Shown: positions 43,914 to 52,552 of the stretch, in pieces
Layout of the letters: each line of letters opens with the position of its first letter
How positions within the stretch are numbered: position 1 is the stretch's first letter
Source of the DNA: Marinomonas polaris DSM 16579
GTDB lineage: Bacteria; Pseudomonadota; Gammaproteobacteria; Pseudomonadales; Marinomonadaceae
NCBI RefSeq assembly: GCF_900129155.1
Contig: NZ_FQVF01000002.1
Coordinates: 310,001 to 374,000, forward strand
Direction of reading: 5' to 3'
Length of the DNA: 64,000 nucleotides
Position numbers and translations under genes: made by a program
The notes under the pieces: model-generated
What the model was told of the DNA's origin: nothing
What the model saw: the letters and a program-made list of their open reading frames with translations, nothing else
The model's database searches: none

Positions 43914-46283
43914 ATGAGCTTAGGTAATGCATTCAATAAAGAAGAGCATGATCAAACTATAATCGATTGTTTTCTACAAATGTGGCGTTATTCTGCCGAT
44001 TTAATGTTCATCATGGCAGTAGAAGATGGTGATGAGTTTTCTTTATACGACAATAACCCAGCGTCTAAGGCAGTAATGGGTCTTGAAAAGGGAGCAGAGA
44101 TACATCGCCTTAACTTACGAGTGCAGTTTGGTGACGAAATGGCAGAGCAAGTCTATGCTACCTATCGTCAAGTATTGCAGGGTGGAAAACCTGTTTCTAT
44201 CGAACAAGCTGGTATGCGAGGTGACGGTAGTCAGATTTATTTTGATACCTTGTTTGTCCCTATTTTTGATTCATTAGGTAAGCCGATTTTTGTATGTGGC
44301 GTAAGTCGTGATATTACGAAAATAAAAGAGGCCGAAACCGTTGCATTAAAAGCTAATGAAAAACTTCTGGAATACAGCACCGCACTGGAAACGATCAACC
44401 AAGAATTGGATCGTAAGGTACAAGAGCGAACCAAAGAATTAGAAAATGCGAAACGCATAGTAGAAGAGTCATTGGAGGCAAAGTCTTCCTTTGTTGCCAG
44501 AATGAGCCATGAAATACGCACCCCAATTAATGCTGTGATTGGATTAAGCCACCTGACTTTAAAAACGTCTTTAAATCATGAGCAAAAAGACTATATCAAC
44601 ACCATTTTATCGTCCGGTGAAAACCTACTTAGTCTCGTTAATGATGTATTGGATTTTTCGAAGATTGAGGCGGGGGAAATGGGGATAGAAAAAGTGCCTT
44701 TTTCCCCTAAATTGATTGTCCAGCATGCGATCAATATGAATGCTATCAAAGCTGAAGAAAAAAAATTGGCAGTGACGGTCGATATTTCTCCATCGTTGCC
44801 GCCCATGCTATTAGGTGACCCATTACGTATACAGCAAGTGTTGGTCAATCTAGTTACCAATGCTGTTAAGTTCACCGAACGTGGTGGTGTTTGTGTACGC
44901 ATGTATGCTGATGAAAATAATGATAAAGGTGTTCTAATAAGGTGCGATGTAATTGACACAGGTATTGGGATATCGAAAGTGTATTTGGATCAACTATTTC
45001 AATCATTTCATCAGGCTGACGATAGTGTTACTCGCAAGTTTGGTGGAACCGGTTTAGGCTTAACTATCTCTCGCCAACTCTGCTCGTTGATGAACGGTGA
45101 TATTTGGGTACACAGTGAATTAGGGCAAGGTTCTACTTTTAGTTTTGTTCTCCCTCTTAATATCGCCCCTGATTTATTGCTTTTAAATGAAAGTACCTTA
45201 AATGAAAAAGTGTTAAAAGAAGAATGTAGAGAAAATAAAAGCATCCCGAATTTTTCTCAATATAACATTCTTCTGGCAGAAGATAATCTTATTAATCAAA
45301 AGGTTATTTTGGGGTATTTAGATGATACCTTGATAAAGGTGGATGTTGTTGGTAATGGTGAAGAGGCTATTAATAAATTAGAAAACAAGAAATACGATTT
45401 GGTTTTGATGGATATTCAAATGCCGATTATGGATGGGTTAACCGCTTCTAAAAAAATTAGACAATCCTCTCTTTATGGTAATATTCCTATAATTGCAATG
45501 ACAGCTCATGTCTCTGATGAAGCAAAAAAGCAGTCAGCACACGCTGGTATGAATGCGCATTTAGATAAGCCAATTAAAAAGTTTGATTTATACAAAATTT
45601 TACAAAAACACCTAGCTACAAATAAGCATCATAACTCCTTGCAAATGAAGGGGTTTGTGATGCATGAACAAGACGCACTGCATTCTGAGGTGTTGTCTAA
45701 TTTGTACTCAATAGATACATTGGATATAGATAAAGCGATAAAAAATCTTAGTGGAAAAAAAGACTTATATCTTGATTTAATATCGTCTTTTTATAATAGA
45801 TACAAAGATTTTTCTTTGGCTGAATGTATTGGTATTGATTTAGATGGGGTTATTCACTCATTAAAATCTAATGCTGCTTACATAGGGGCGTTAAATATAT
45901 CAGTGTTTTGTACTGAATTAGAAGGCAATATTAAAAATGGGGCTTTTTGTTCTGAGCTAATTATCCATCTTGTGGGAATGGTTAAGGTGTTAGTTGATAA
46001 ATTGAAATGTATTTTAATGCCCTATTTTTCTTTAATTAAATCAAGTGAAGATATAGAAGGGTTTAGCGAAAGTGATTTAGTGAATAAATTGAAAAAAATA
46101 GTACCTCTATTAAAAAAGTCAGATTTTTTTGTAGAAAATCATTTCAGTTTACTGCGCAAAATGGTTCGCGGTAGCAAGTACGTTCTGGATATCGAAAATT
46201 TAATTTATGATGTTAAAAATATTGAGTTTGAGACGGCTGCTGTTAAAGCGTCTCAGCTTGTTTTAGAGCTCCAAGGTGATTAG
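43914..46283 (+). CDS. Hybrid histidine kinase (PAS - HisKA - HATPase - REC - Hpt)
   Basis: 789 residues without membrane segments, so a cytoplasmic sensor. A PAS domain (about 15-140, with SADLMFIMAVEDGDEF and GVSRDITKIKEAE) is followed by a coiled coil (145-190). The kinase core has the phospho-accepting His199 in RMSHEIRTPINAVIG, the N box VLVNLVTNAVKFTE, and G boxes DTGIGIS and GGTGLGLTIS. A receiver domain has Asp500 in LVLMDIQMPIMDG. The C-terminal part resembles an Hpt domain with His648 in VIHSLKSNAAYIGA. It starts 32 bp after the avidin-like gene and ends 5 bp before the diguanylate cyclase gene, so the next protein is the likely phosphate acceptor. Confidence 0.93.
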   Translation: MSLGNAFNKEEHDQTIIDCFLQMWRYSADLMFIMAVEDGDEFSLYDNNPASKAVMGLEKGAEIHRLNLRVQFGDEMAEQVYATYRQVLQGGKPVSIEQAGMRGDGSQIYFDTLFVPIFDSLGKPIFVCGVSRDITKIKEAETVALKANEKLLEYSTALETINQELDRKVQERTKELENAKRIVEESLEAKSSFVARMSHEIRTPINAVIGLSHLTLKTSLNHEQKDYINTILSSGENLLSLVNDVLDFSKIEAGEMGIEKVPFSPKLIVQHAINMNAIKAEEKKLAVTVDISPSLPPMLLGDPLRIQQVLVNLVTNAVKFTERGGVCVRMYADENNDKGVLIRCDVIDTGIGISKVYLDQLFQSFHQADDSVTRKFGGTGLGLTISRQLCSLMNGDIWVHSELGQGSTFSFVLPLNIAPDLLLLNESTLNEKVLKEECRENKSIPNFSQYNILLAEDNLINQKVILGYLDDTLIKVDVVGNGEEAINKLENKKYDLVLMDIQMPIMDGLTASKKIRQSSLYGNIPIIAMTAHVSDEAKKQSAHAGMNAHLDKPIKKFDLYKILQKHLATNKHHNSLQMKGFVMHEQDALHSEVLSNLYSIDTLDIDKAIKNLSGKKDLYLDLISSFYNRYKDFSLAECIGIDLDGVIHSLKSNAAYIGALNISVFCTELEGNIKNGAFCSELIIHLVGMVKVLVDKLKCILMPYFSLIKSSEDIEGFSESDLVNKLKKIVPLLKKSDFFVENHFSLLRKMVRGSKYVLDIENLIYDVKNIEFETAAVKASQLVLELQGD

Positions 46284-46288
46284 AGACG

Positions 46289-47215
46289 ATGACAGAAGTG
46301 CAAAGTGTTTTAGTCATTGATGACGAAAAAATCAACCTGAAAATAATCAGCGATATACTCAGTGATGAGGTTAGCATTATGCTAGCAAAAAGCGGTGAGC
46401 AGGGTATTAGAAAGGCTATAGAATATAAGCCAGATTTGATTTTATTAGATGTTGTAATGCCAGAAATGGATGGTTTTGAAACCATGGCTCGCCTTCGTCA
46501 TGATGTGCGTACAAGTGCCATCCCCGTTATTTTTATTACTGCTTTAAATGACTCGAGTCATGAAGAAAAAGCTTTATTAATGGGTGCCAGCGACTATATT
46601 CAAAAACCACTACATACCAATATAGTACAGGCTCGCGTTCGCCTTCATTTGCAGCTTGTAAAACAGCGTCAAATGTTAGAAAAACTAGCCAATATTGACC
46701 CTTTAACATCACTTGCCAATCGTCGTAAGTATCAAGATGTTATTGAGCAAGAATGGCAAAGAGCCATTACTCATCAAGGATGTCTTTCTTTGCTCGTCAT
46801 TGATATAGATAATTTCAAGCAATATAACGATTGTTACGGACATGCTACTGGTGACAAAGTGCTTCAACAAGTCGCAATGGTATTAGCTAAGCAAGCTTTA
46901 GATAAAGGACTCGTTGCAAGATATGGTGGTGAAGAGTTTGTTATTTTGCTACCTGACCATACTCAAGAAGATGCTGCTGAGGTTGCTCGTCTTTGTATGC
47001 AAGGAGTTGAGGCCCTAAATTTAGCTTACAGTCATGAAGATTTTAGCGGTAAGGTAACTGTCAGTGTGGGGGGGACCACAAAATTACCTAATCTAAGCTG
47101 CAGCAGCGATGACCTTTTTAATACAGCAGATGAGATGCTGGGGCTCGCGAAAAAAAGCGGTAAAAATAAAATATTATGGAAATTACCGAGTAATCCGCAC
47201 ACAATAGCTGAGTGA
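46289..47215 (+). CDS. Response regulator with GGDEF domain (diguanylate cyclase)
   Basis: 308 residues: a receiver domain (1-120, phospho-acceptor Asp54 in LILLDVVMPEMDG, with VIFITAL and the KPLH lysine) and a GGDEF domain (about 140-300) with the active-site motif GGEEF at 213-217. The substrate-side residues LLVIDIDNFKQYND are intact, so it should make cyclic di-GMP when phosphorylated. The RxxD inhibitory site normally five residues before GGEEF is missing (ALDKGLVARY), so product inhibition is probably weak. Five base pairs separate it from the hybrid kinase gene. Confidence 0.94.
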   Translation: MTEVQSVLVIDDEKINLKIISDILSDEVSIMLAKSGEQGIRKAIEYKPDLILLDVVMPEMDGFETMARLRHDVRTSAIPVIFITALNDSSHEEKALLMGASDYIQKPLHTNIVQARVRLHLQLVKQRQMLEKLANIDPLTSLANRRKYQDVIEQEWQRAITHQGCLSLLVIDIDNFKQYNDCYGHATGDKVLQQVAMVLAKQALDKGLVARYGGEEFVILLPDHTQEDAAEVARLCMQGVEALNLAYSHEDFSGKVTVSVGGTTKLPNLSCSSDDLFNTADEMLGLAKKSGKNKILWKLPSNPHTIAE

Positions 47216-47254
47216 TGTTTGTTTTTTTAAGTCACTCTTATTATAAGGTTTGTA

Positions 47255-48583
47255 ATGAACAAGGTTAATAACTCATACGGGTTAGAGATGCATCCATTAC
47301 GAGATGCACTGTATGCAGAGCTACATTCACGCCCTTTTCAGGTGCTGCCCAGTCCAGCCCGAATCAGTTATCTCGCGGTTATTGTCGGTTCAGATCAGAA
47401 GCAAGCAGAGTTTGAACATTTTTGTTCACTTTATAATCATTTTAATGGTGTGCCACCACAAGATGATGGCGTGTGCTTTGAAGTAGATTTTGGCGACTTT
47501 AAAATACGTCGTGATAAGCATCTTGAATTTACTTCTTACATGATTACTCATTCGCAGATTGATCCTAACCTAGGTTTTTTCGATCAAAATGCTTTGGTTT
47601 GTTTGCCAATTGATTGGTTATCTAAAATTCCTGGTATTGTTATTGCGGCGTTTCATGTGGCCGTTGAAGATGCTCGAACCATTCCTGAACCAGATCTCGC
47701 TCTAGTAAAAAGCCATTTTGAGGGCATGCGTTTAGTCGGTAGTCGTCCTCAAAATGGCGATGCTCAGGTTTGGACCACTTTTCAGTTGCACAGTGATGGC
47801 TGTGGTCGTTTTCTCATTTACAACAAACGCATGAGTGATAGCCAACTGGGCCGTATGGTTCAGCGCGTAGTCGAGATAGAAACCTACCGTTTGATGGCGT
47901 TATTAGCGTTACCCATGGCACGTAAATACAACGCAGAACTTGTTGCCATGGACGAAGAGTTAGCTCAAACCACCGCCAGCTTGTCTGATGCGACAGAACC
48001 ACTTGATGAGCAGGCCTTGTTGAGCGAACTAATAGACATGGCCGCTTGGGTTGAAGCCACACGATCAAAAACCTCATTTCGATTCAGTGCCACAAGGGCT
48101 TATCACGAATTAGTTTTAAAACGTTTAAATGAGCTAAAAGAAGACGAAGTATCCGGTCATTTAACCATTACCGAATTCATGACTCGTCGTTTAACACCTG
48201 CAGTGAGGACCTGTAATACAGCTGGCAACCATTTAGAAAGCCTTTCGACTCGTATCGACAGAGTGTCGGATATGATGCGTACTCAAGTAGAGATGTCGAT
48301 TCAATCTCAGAATCAACAATTGCTCACTTCCATGGATCGTCGTTCAAAAATTCAACTTGCCATGCAGCATACGGTCGAAGGCTTGTCTGTTGCTGCGATC
48401 AGTTACTATAGCGTGGGTTTATTGAAGTTCTTGATTGAGGCGGTTTACGACAAAGGTGTCCATTTTGATAAAAGCCTAGTGATTGGCTTGTCCGTGCCTA
48501 TTGTTGTTGGCAGTGTATGGTTAGCGACGCGAAAAATACATAAACGCTTTTTGTTGCTGGCTAAGGCCAAAGAAGAAAAGTAG
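47255..48583 (+). CDS. DUF3422 family membrane protein
   Basis: 442 residues. The N-terminal region HPLRDALYAELHSRPFQVLP is the hallmark of the DUF3422 family, whose function is not known. The middle is helical and charged, and the C terminus carries two hydrophobic segments (about 373-390 and 405-425) separated by a short loop, so the protein is probably anchored in the inner membrane by its tail. The upstream gap is 39 bp with no terminator, so it may be read together with the signalling genes. It ends before a good terminator. Confidence 0.85.
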   Translation: MNKVNNSYGLEMHPLRDALYAELHSRPFQVLPSPARISYLAVIVGSDQKQAEFEHFCSLYNHFNGVPPQDDGVCFEVDFGDFKIRRDKHLEFTSYMITHSQIDPNLGFFDQNALVCLPIDWLSKIPGIVIAAFHVAVEDARTIPEPDLALVKSHFEGMRLVGSRPQNGDAQVWTTFQLHSDGCGRFLIYNKRMSDSQLGRMVQRVVEIETYRLMALLALPMARKYNAELVAMDEELAQTTASLSDATEPLDEQALLSELIDMAAWVEATRSKTSFRFSATRAYHELVLKRLNELKEDEVSGHLTITEFMTRRLTPAVRTCNTAGNHLESLSTRIDRVSDMMRTQVEMSIQSQNQQLLTSMDRRSKIQLAMQHTVEGLSVAAISYYSVGLLKFLIEAVYDKGVHFDKSLVIGLSVPIVVGSVWLATRKIHKRFLLLAKAKEEK

Positions 48584-48610
48584 TCGTTGTTTTGTTTTTC
48601 AAACACACAT

Positions 48611-48649
48611 AAAAAAGGCTTTCTATTGTTACCGTAGAAAGCCTTTTTT
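48611..48649. terminator. Terminator after the DUF3422 gene
   Basis: Perfect 15-bp stem (48611-48625 with 48635-48649), loop of nine, with A and T tracts at the two ends so that it can work in both directions. It separates the signalling row from the converging GntR gene. Confidence 0.9.
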
Positions 48650-48681
48650 GTGATTAGAGGTTTGTTTTATTAGGGTCTTTA

Positions 48682-49437
48682 TCAAACTGTATTATGAATC
48701 TCTGCAACGAAGTCGTAAGAATCCCCAGGGAACCATGAGCGCGTAAACTCAATGGGCGTACCATCTTGTGTTACAGCGGTACGTTCAATGTAAAGTACAG
48801 CGCTAAGTGCTGGGATGTCGAGTAGATGAGCTCTTTGTTCATCAATGCTAATGGCGCGAAGACGCTGAAACGCACGAACAGGGCGGCAGCCTTGTTGTTC
48901 CAGCAAATCGTACAATGATCCTTCCATCGCAAAAGGGTTGAGAATGTAACGGCTTGGAATTGTCGCCAGCTCAAGCGCCATTGGCTTGCCATCGGCATAA
49001 CGCAAACGATAAAAGCGTACCACTTCTTGCTCTGCTGACAGTTTAAGTGCTTTGCATTCATCCTCATGAGGCATACCCAAAGAGCGATCTAGCCATTTGG
49101 ACGTAATGGTTTTGCCACGTGCTTCCATGACTTCGGTAAAGCTACGCAAGTGGTTCAGCGGTTGTTCAACCCTTTCACTCACAAAAGTTCCTGCGCCTTG
49201 ACGTTGCGTCAATACGTCTTCTTTTACCAACTCGTCGATGGCTCGGCGCACGGTGACGCGTGAAACATCAAGATACTTGGCCAGATCACGCTCTGGTGGA
49301 AGCGTGTCTCCACCAAGTACTCGACCTGCAGAAATAGACGCTAAAATGGCTTTTTTTACCTGCATATAAAGAGGAATGCCTTTTTCTCTCAATGCTTGGG
49401 CCGCGCCAAATAACTCATTAACCCGATTTTGGTTCAT
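48682..49437 (-). CDS. GntR/HutC-family regulator of the N-acetylglucosamine genes
   Basis: 251 residues: a winged-helix DNA-binding domain (about 20-85; PLYMQVKKAILASISAGRV, LPPERDLAKYLDVSRVTVRRAIDELV) followed by a UTRA effector domain (about 105-245). This is the layout of NagR/YvoA and DasR, which sense phosphorylated amino sugars. It stands at the downstream end of the sugar ABC operon and near nagBKA, so control of both by GlcNAc-6-P or GlcN-6-P is a reasonable inference. A shared word found on both sides of the divergent promoter region (53955 and 54072) is a candidate operator. Confidence 0.88.
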   Translation of the reverse strand: MNQNRVNELFGAAQALREKGIPLYMQVKKAILASISAGRVLGGDTLPPERDLAKYLDVSRVTVRRAIDELVKEDVLTQRQGAGTFVSERVEQPLNHLRSFTEVMEARGKTITSKWLDRSLGMPHEDECKALKLSAEQEVVRFYRLRYADGKPMALELATIPSRYILNPFAMEGSLYDLLEQQGCRPVRAFQRLRAISIDEQRAHLLDIPALSAVLYIERTAVTQDGTPIEFTRSWFPGDSYDFVAEIHNTV

Positions 49438-49507
49438 ATCAGTGTCCTGAACGGGAAGGGGTTCCCGTATTCGTACTCGTTTTTTCGAAGAGCTAAGTAT
49501 GTCAGTT

Positions 49508-50623
49508 CTAAAGGAGAATAGCCGCTGACGTATGCGCGTTTACTCTCGTTAAAGCCTTGCCTTGGTGATCAAATAAATACAAGCGATTAGGTTGAATACC
49601 AAAGGTAATTTTATCACCTGCTTGGTGTTGGTTGTCACCATCCACCTTAAGCACCATTTCACCTTCCTGACCGATATCGACATATAAATAAGATAGTTCA
49701 CCAAGGTGTTCAATGAGAGTGACTTTGCCTTCTACGATGTTGCTTTCGCAGTTTAGCGCCATGTGTTCTGGTCGCATGCCTAGTTGTACTATATCGCCCT
49801 GATTTAAAGACGAAGTATCGACCGAGGCTTCAATAACGCGGCCAGATTCTAGCACAAGTTGCGTGTTTTCAGCGCCGGATTGACTGATCTTCGCTTTCAA
49901 AAAATTCATTTTAGGTGAACCAATAAAGCCAGCGACAAATTGTGTTTTTGGATGGTGATACAAATCCAACGGTGCGCCAACTTGTTCGACACGGCCTTTG
50001 TTCATCACGACGATTTTATCGCCCAATGTCATGGCTTCTACTTGATCGTGAGTAACATAAACCACCGTGGCTTTTAGTTCCTGATGAAGCTTACCAAGTT
50101 CGACTCGTGTTTGAACTCGTAGTGAGGCGTCTAAGTTAGATAAAGGCTCATCAAATAAGAAGACTTTTGGATCGCGTACAATGGCACGACCTATAGCAAC
50201 GCGCTGGCGTTGACCACCAGACAATTCTCTCGGTAATCGCTCCAATAAGTGATCAATCTTCAGCTTCTTCGCCGCTTCCATAACCTTGTTGTTCACAAAC
50301 GCTTTGTCTTTTCCTGAGATTTTTAAGCCAAATGCCATGTTTTTAAACACGTTCATATGAGGGTACAAAGCATAAGATTGAAACACCATAGCGATGCCGC
50401 GCTTGGCGGGAGAGCGTCCATTGACGCGCTCGTCATCGATATACAAATCGCCTTCGGTGATGTCTTCTAATCCAGATAGCAAACGTAATAAGGTTGATTT
50501 ACCGCAACCAGATTCGCCGATCAACACGACAAACTCGCCGTCTTTGATATCAAGGTCGATGCCATGCAGTACGTCCACATCGCCAAAGCGCTTTTTAATA
50601 TTGTTAAGTTTTACACTAGCCAT
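49508..50623 (-). CDS. Sugar ABC transporter ATPase (MalK/UgpC family)
   Basis: 371 residues from the ATG at 50621-50623, which has GGAGG eight bases before it; an upstream TTG overlaps that ribosome site and is rejected. Walker A GESGCGKST, signature LSGGQRQRVAIGRAI, Walker B VFLFDEPLSNLDA and switch VTHDQ are present, with the C-terminal OB-type domain of MalK/UgpC/MsiK proteins (LGMRPEHMAL). It energises the two permeases upstream in the same operon. Its 3' end is 70 bp before the GntR gene start. Confidence 0.94.
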   Translation of the reverse strand: MASVKLNNIKKRFGDVDVLHGIDLDIKDGEFVVLIGESGCGKSTLLRLLSGLEDITEGDLYIDDERVNGRSPAKRGIAMVFQSYALYPHMNVFKNMAFGLKISGKDKAFVNNKVMEAAKKLKIDHLLERLPRELSGGQRQRVAIGRAIVRDPKVFLFDEPLSNLDASLRVQTRVELGKLHQELKATVVYVTHDQVEAMTLGDKIVVMNKGRVEQVGAPLDLYHHPKTQFVAGFIGSPKMNFLKAKISQSGAENTQLVLESGRVIEASVDTSSLNQGDIVQLGMRPEHMALNCESNIVEGKVTLIEHLGELSYLYVDIGQEGEMVLKVDGDNQHQAGDKITFGIQPNRLYLFDHQGKALTRVNAHTSAAILL

Positions 50624-50657
50624 GAAATAAACCTCCAACGGTCAAAGATATAAAATA

Positions 50658-51524
50658 TTATTTGACCGCTCCGCTGGTTAAGCCGCGGATCAATTGTCTT
50701 GAGAAAATGGTGTATAGGATCAGTACAGGAACGATCGCCAAGGTTAGCGCTGACAAAACCGAGTTCCAGTCAGTGACGTATTGACCAACAAACTGCTGTA
50801 CGCCAAGTGTTATAGTGCGAGTCTCTTCACCCGGCGCGAGTATCAGTGGGAACCATAAATCATTCCAAATCGGAATCATGGTGAATACGGCAACGGTCGC
50901 CATCGCAGGTTTCAGTAGTGGCAAGATGACACAAAAGAAAATCTTGTATTCACTAACCGAATCGCAACGAGCAGCTTCGGTGAGTTCCTTTGGAATGGTG
51001 CGTACAAACTCCGATAATATGTATACTGCAAGAGGTAATCCTTGGGCTATGTACACCAAAACTAGCGCAGTAAGCGTATTCACAAGATCCAGATTGACCA
51101 TCAGACTCAAAATACTTACCGTGCCAAGACGTATTGGAATCATGATGCCCATGGCAAACAAAAAGGTAATCAGCAAGTTGCCCTTAAATTTGTATTCCGT
51201 CAGAGCCCAAGCGGCCATCGCGCCAAGTAAAAGCACCAAACCTACTGCCAAGATAGTGACGACCAAACTGTTCCAAGAATACAAACCGAAGTCTGATCTC
51301 AATAACACTTGCTGGAATCCTACCAAGGTAAAGGAATCACTGTCTGGTAAGTCGAGTGGATCGCGGAAAATTGCACGACGTTCTTTAAAGGCATTGATCA
51401 CAACGACAATAATTGGGAACAGAGCAATCACGGTATAGGCCAATAACACAGCGTGTACCGTGACACTTTTGGGCACCTGTCTCATTCCAGAGGAGGGAAT
51501 AAAGCGGTTTAATAGTTTCATCAT
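50658..51524 (-). CDS. Sugar ABC transporter permease (MalG family)
   Basis: 288 residues with six membrane segments. The ATPase-contact EAA loop is present as ELTEAARCDSVSEYKIFFCVILPLLKPA, with the conserved G replaced by the spacing typical of sugar permeases. It pairs with the MalF-type permease encoded 7 bp upstream. Family knowledge and the nag genes next door suggest GlcNAc or short chitooligosaccharides as the substrate. Confidence 0.93.
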   Translation of the reverse strand: MMKLLNRFIPSSGMRQVPKSVTVHAVLLAYTVIALFPIIVVVINAFKERRAIFRDPLDLPDSDSFTLVGFQQVLLRSDFGLYSWNSLVVTILAVGLVLLLGAMAAWALTEYKFKGNLLITFLFAMGIMIPIRLGTVSILSLMVNLDLVNTLTALVLVYIAQGLPLAVYILSEFVRTIPKELTEAARCDSVSEYKIFFCVILPLLKPAMATVAVFTMIPIWNDLWFPLILAPGEETRTITLGVQQFVGQYVTDWNSVLSALTLAIVPVLILYTIFSRQLIRGLTSGAVK

Positions 51525-51531
51525 GGCCTCC

Positions 51532-52467
51532 TTAAAATTGGAATCGCTGAATGCGGCGTTGAATAAAGAATAAGAACAGCATGACGCCCACCAAAATGAT
51601 CAAAAACATCAGTGTTGCCACCGCAGCACCCATGGATGCGCTACCTTGTTGTAGCTGGAAGCCAAAAAATGTTCGGTAGAAGAAAGTTCCCATTAAATCG
51701 GTCGAAAAATCTGGGCCGGCAAGGGCGCCTTTTACCGCATATATCAGTTCAAATGCATTGAAATTCGCCACAAAGGTTAAAATTGATACCATGGCGATAG
51801 TTGGCAAAATTAACGGTAATTTAATGTGCCAAAAGGTTTGAAATGAATTCGCGCCATCAACCACACTGGCATCGACAATGTCATCAGGAATATTTAGCAA
51901 GGTGGCGTAAATCAACATCATCGGAATACCGACAAACTGCCAGACTGATATAAAAGCTAAAGTGATTAGTGCGCTACTTTCCTTACCAAGCCAAGCATCG
52001 AAGTATTGACCAAGACCAATACTGTAAAGAAAGTTTTCAGAAATGCCCCAAATAGGACTTAACAGCAGCTGCCAAACGAAACCAATAATTACTACAGAAA
52101 GCATGGTAGGCATAAAGATAAGTGTTCGGTAAGTACCGGATAAACGTAGCTTTGGCGAGCTCAATAAAACCGCGAGAAGCAAACCAATCGGGTTTTGTAC
52201 AAGCATATGAATCGCGAAAAATTTGAAGTTATTGCCCAGTGCGTTCCAAAAAGCCTGTGACCAAGTTTCGTCTGTTACCAAGGTGATAAAATTCTGCAGA
52301 CCGACAAAGCTACTTTGCCCTTGTTGCTCGTTGAATAAACTTAAGACAAGTGTATCGAGCAAGGGGTAAACACTGAAAACAACGTAAATAAGCAATCCCG
52401 GCCCGAGGAAAAATACCAAGTGCCATGGGAACGGTTTCTTTTCGTCATGTTGGTTGGATGGAGTCAT
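51532..52467 (-). CDS. Sugar ABC transporter permease (MalF family)
   Basis: 311 residues with six membrane segments and the EAA loop IPDDIVDASVVDGANSFQTFWHIKLPLILPT. The N terminus is short, as in bacterial oligosaccharide permeases other than MalF itself. It forms the channel together with the MalG-type subunit. It is separated from the binding-protein gene by 85 bp that contain a strong hairpin. Confidence 0.93.
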   Translation of the reverse strand: MTPSNQHDEKKPFPWHLVFFLGPGLLIYVVFSVYPLLDTLVLSLFNEQQGQSSFVGLQNFITLVTDETWSQAFWNALGNNFKFFAIHMLVQNPIGLLLAVLLSSPKLRLSGTYRTLIFMPTMLSVVIIGFVWQLLLSPIWGISENFLYSIGLGQYFDAWLGKESSALITLAFISVWQFVGIPMMLIYATLLNIPDDIVDASVVDGANSFQTFWHIKLPLILPTIAMVSILTFVANFNAFELIYAVKGALAGPDFSTDLMGTFFYRTFFGFQLQQGSASMGAAVATLMFLIILVGVMLFLFFIQRRIQRFQF

Positions 52468-52511
52468 AGTTTATCTCAATGTAACGTGCTATCTAGATAA
52501 ATTTCATTTAG

Positions 52512-52543
52512 TTAAAAGGTCGCCCTAATCGACGACCTTTTAA
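52512..52543. other. Intercistronic hairpin after the binding-protein gene
   Basis: Perfect 11-bp inverted repeat (52512-52522 with 52533-52543) with a 10-base loop, between the binding-protein gene and the first permease gene. Hairpins in this place, as between malE and malF, stabilise the upstream mRNA or stop most transcripts so that binding protein is made in excess over the membrane parts. Confidence 0.7.
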
Positions 52544-52552
52544 TGGTTTAGT

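Noticed and set aside
50815..51438. Open frame of 207 codons on the plus strand
   Set aside because: It is antisense to the MalG-type permease; the permease has full family features and this frame has none.
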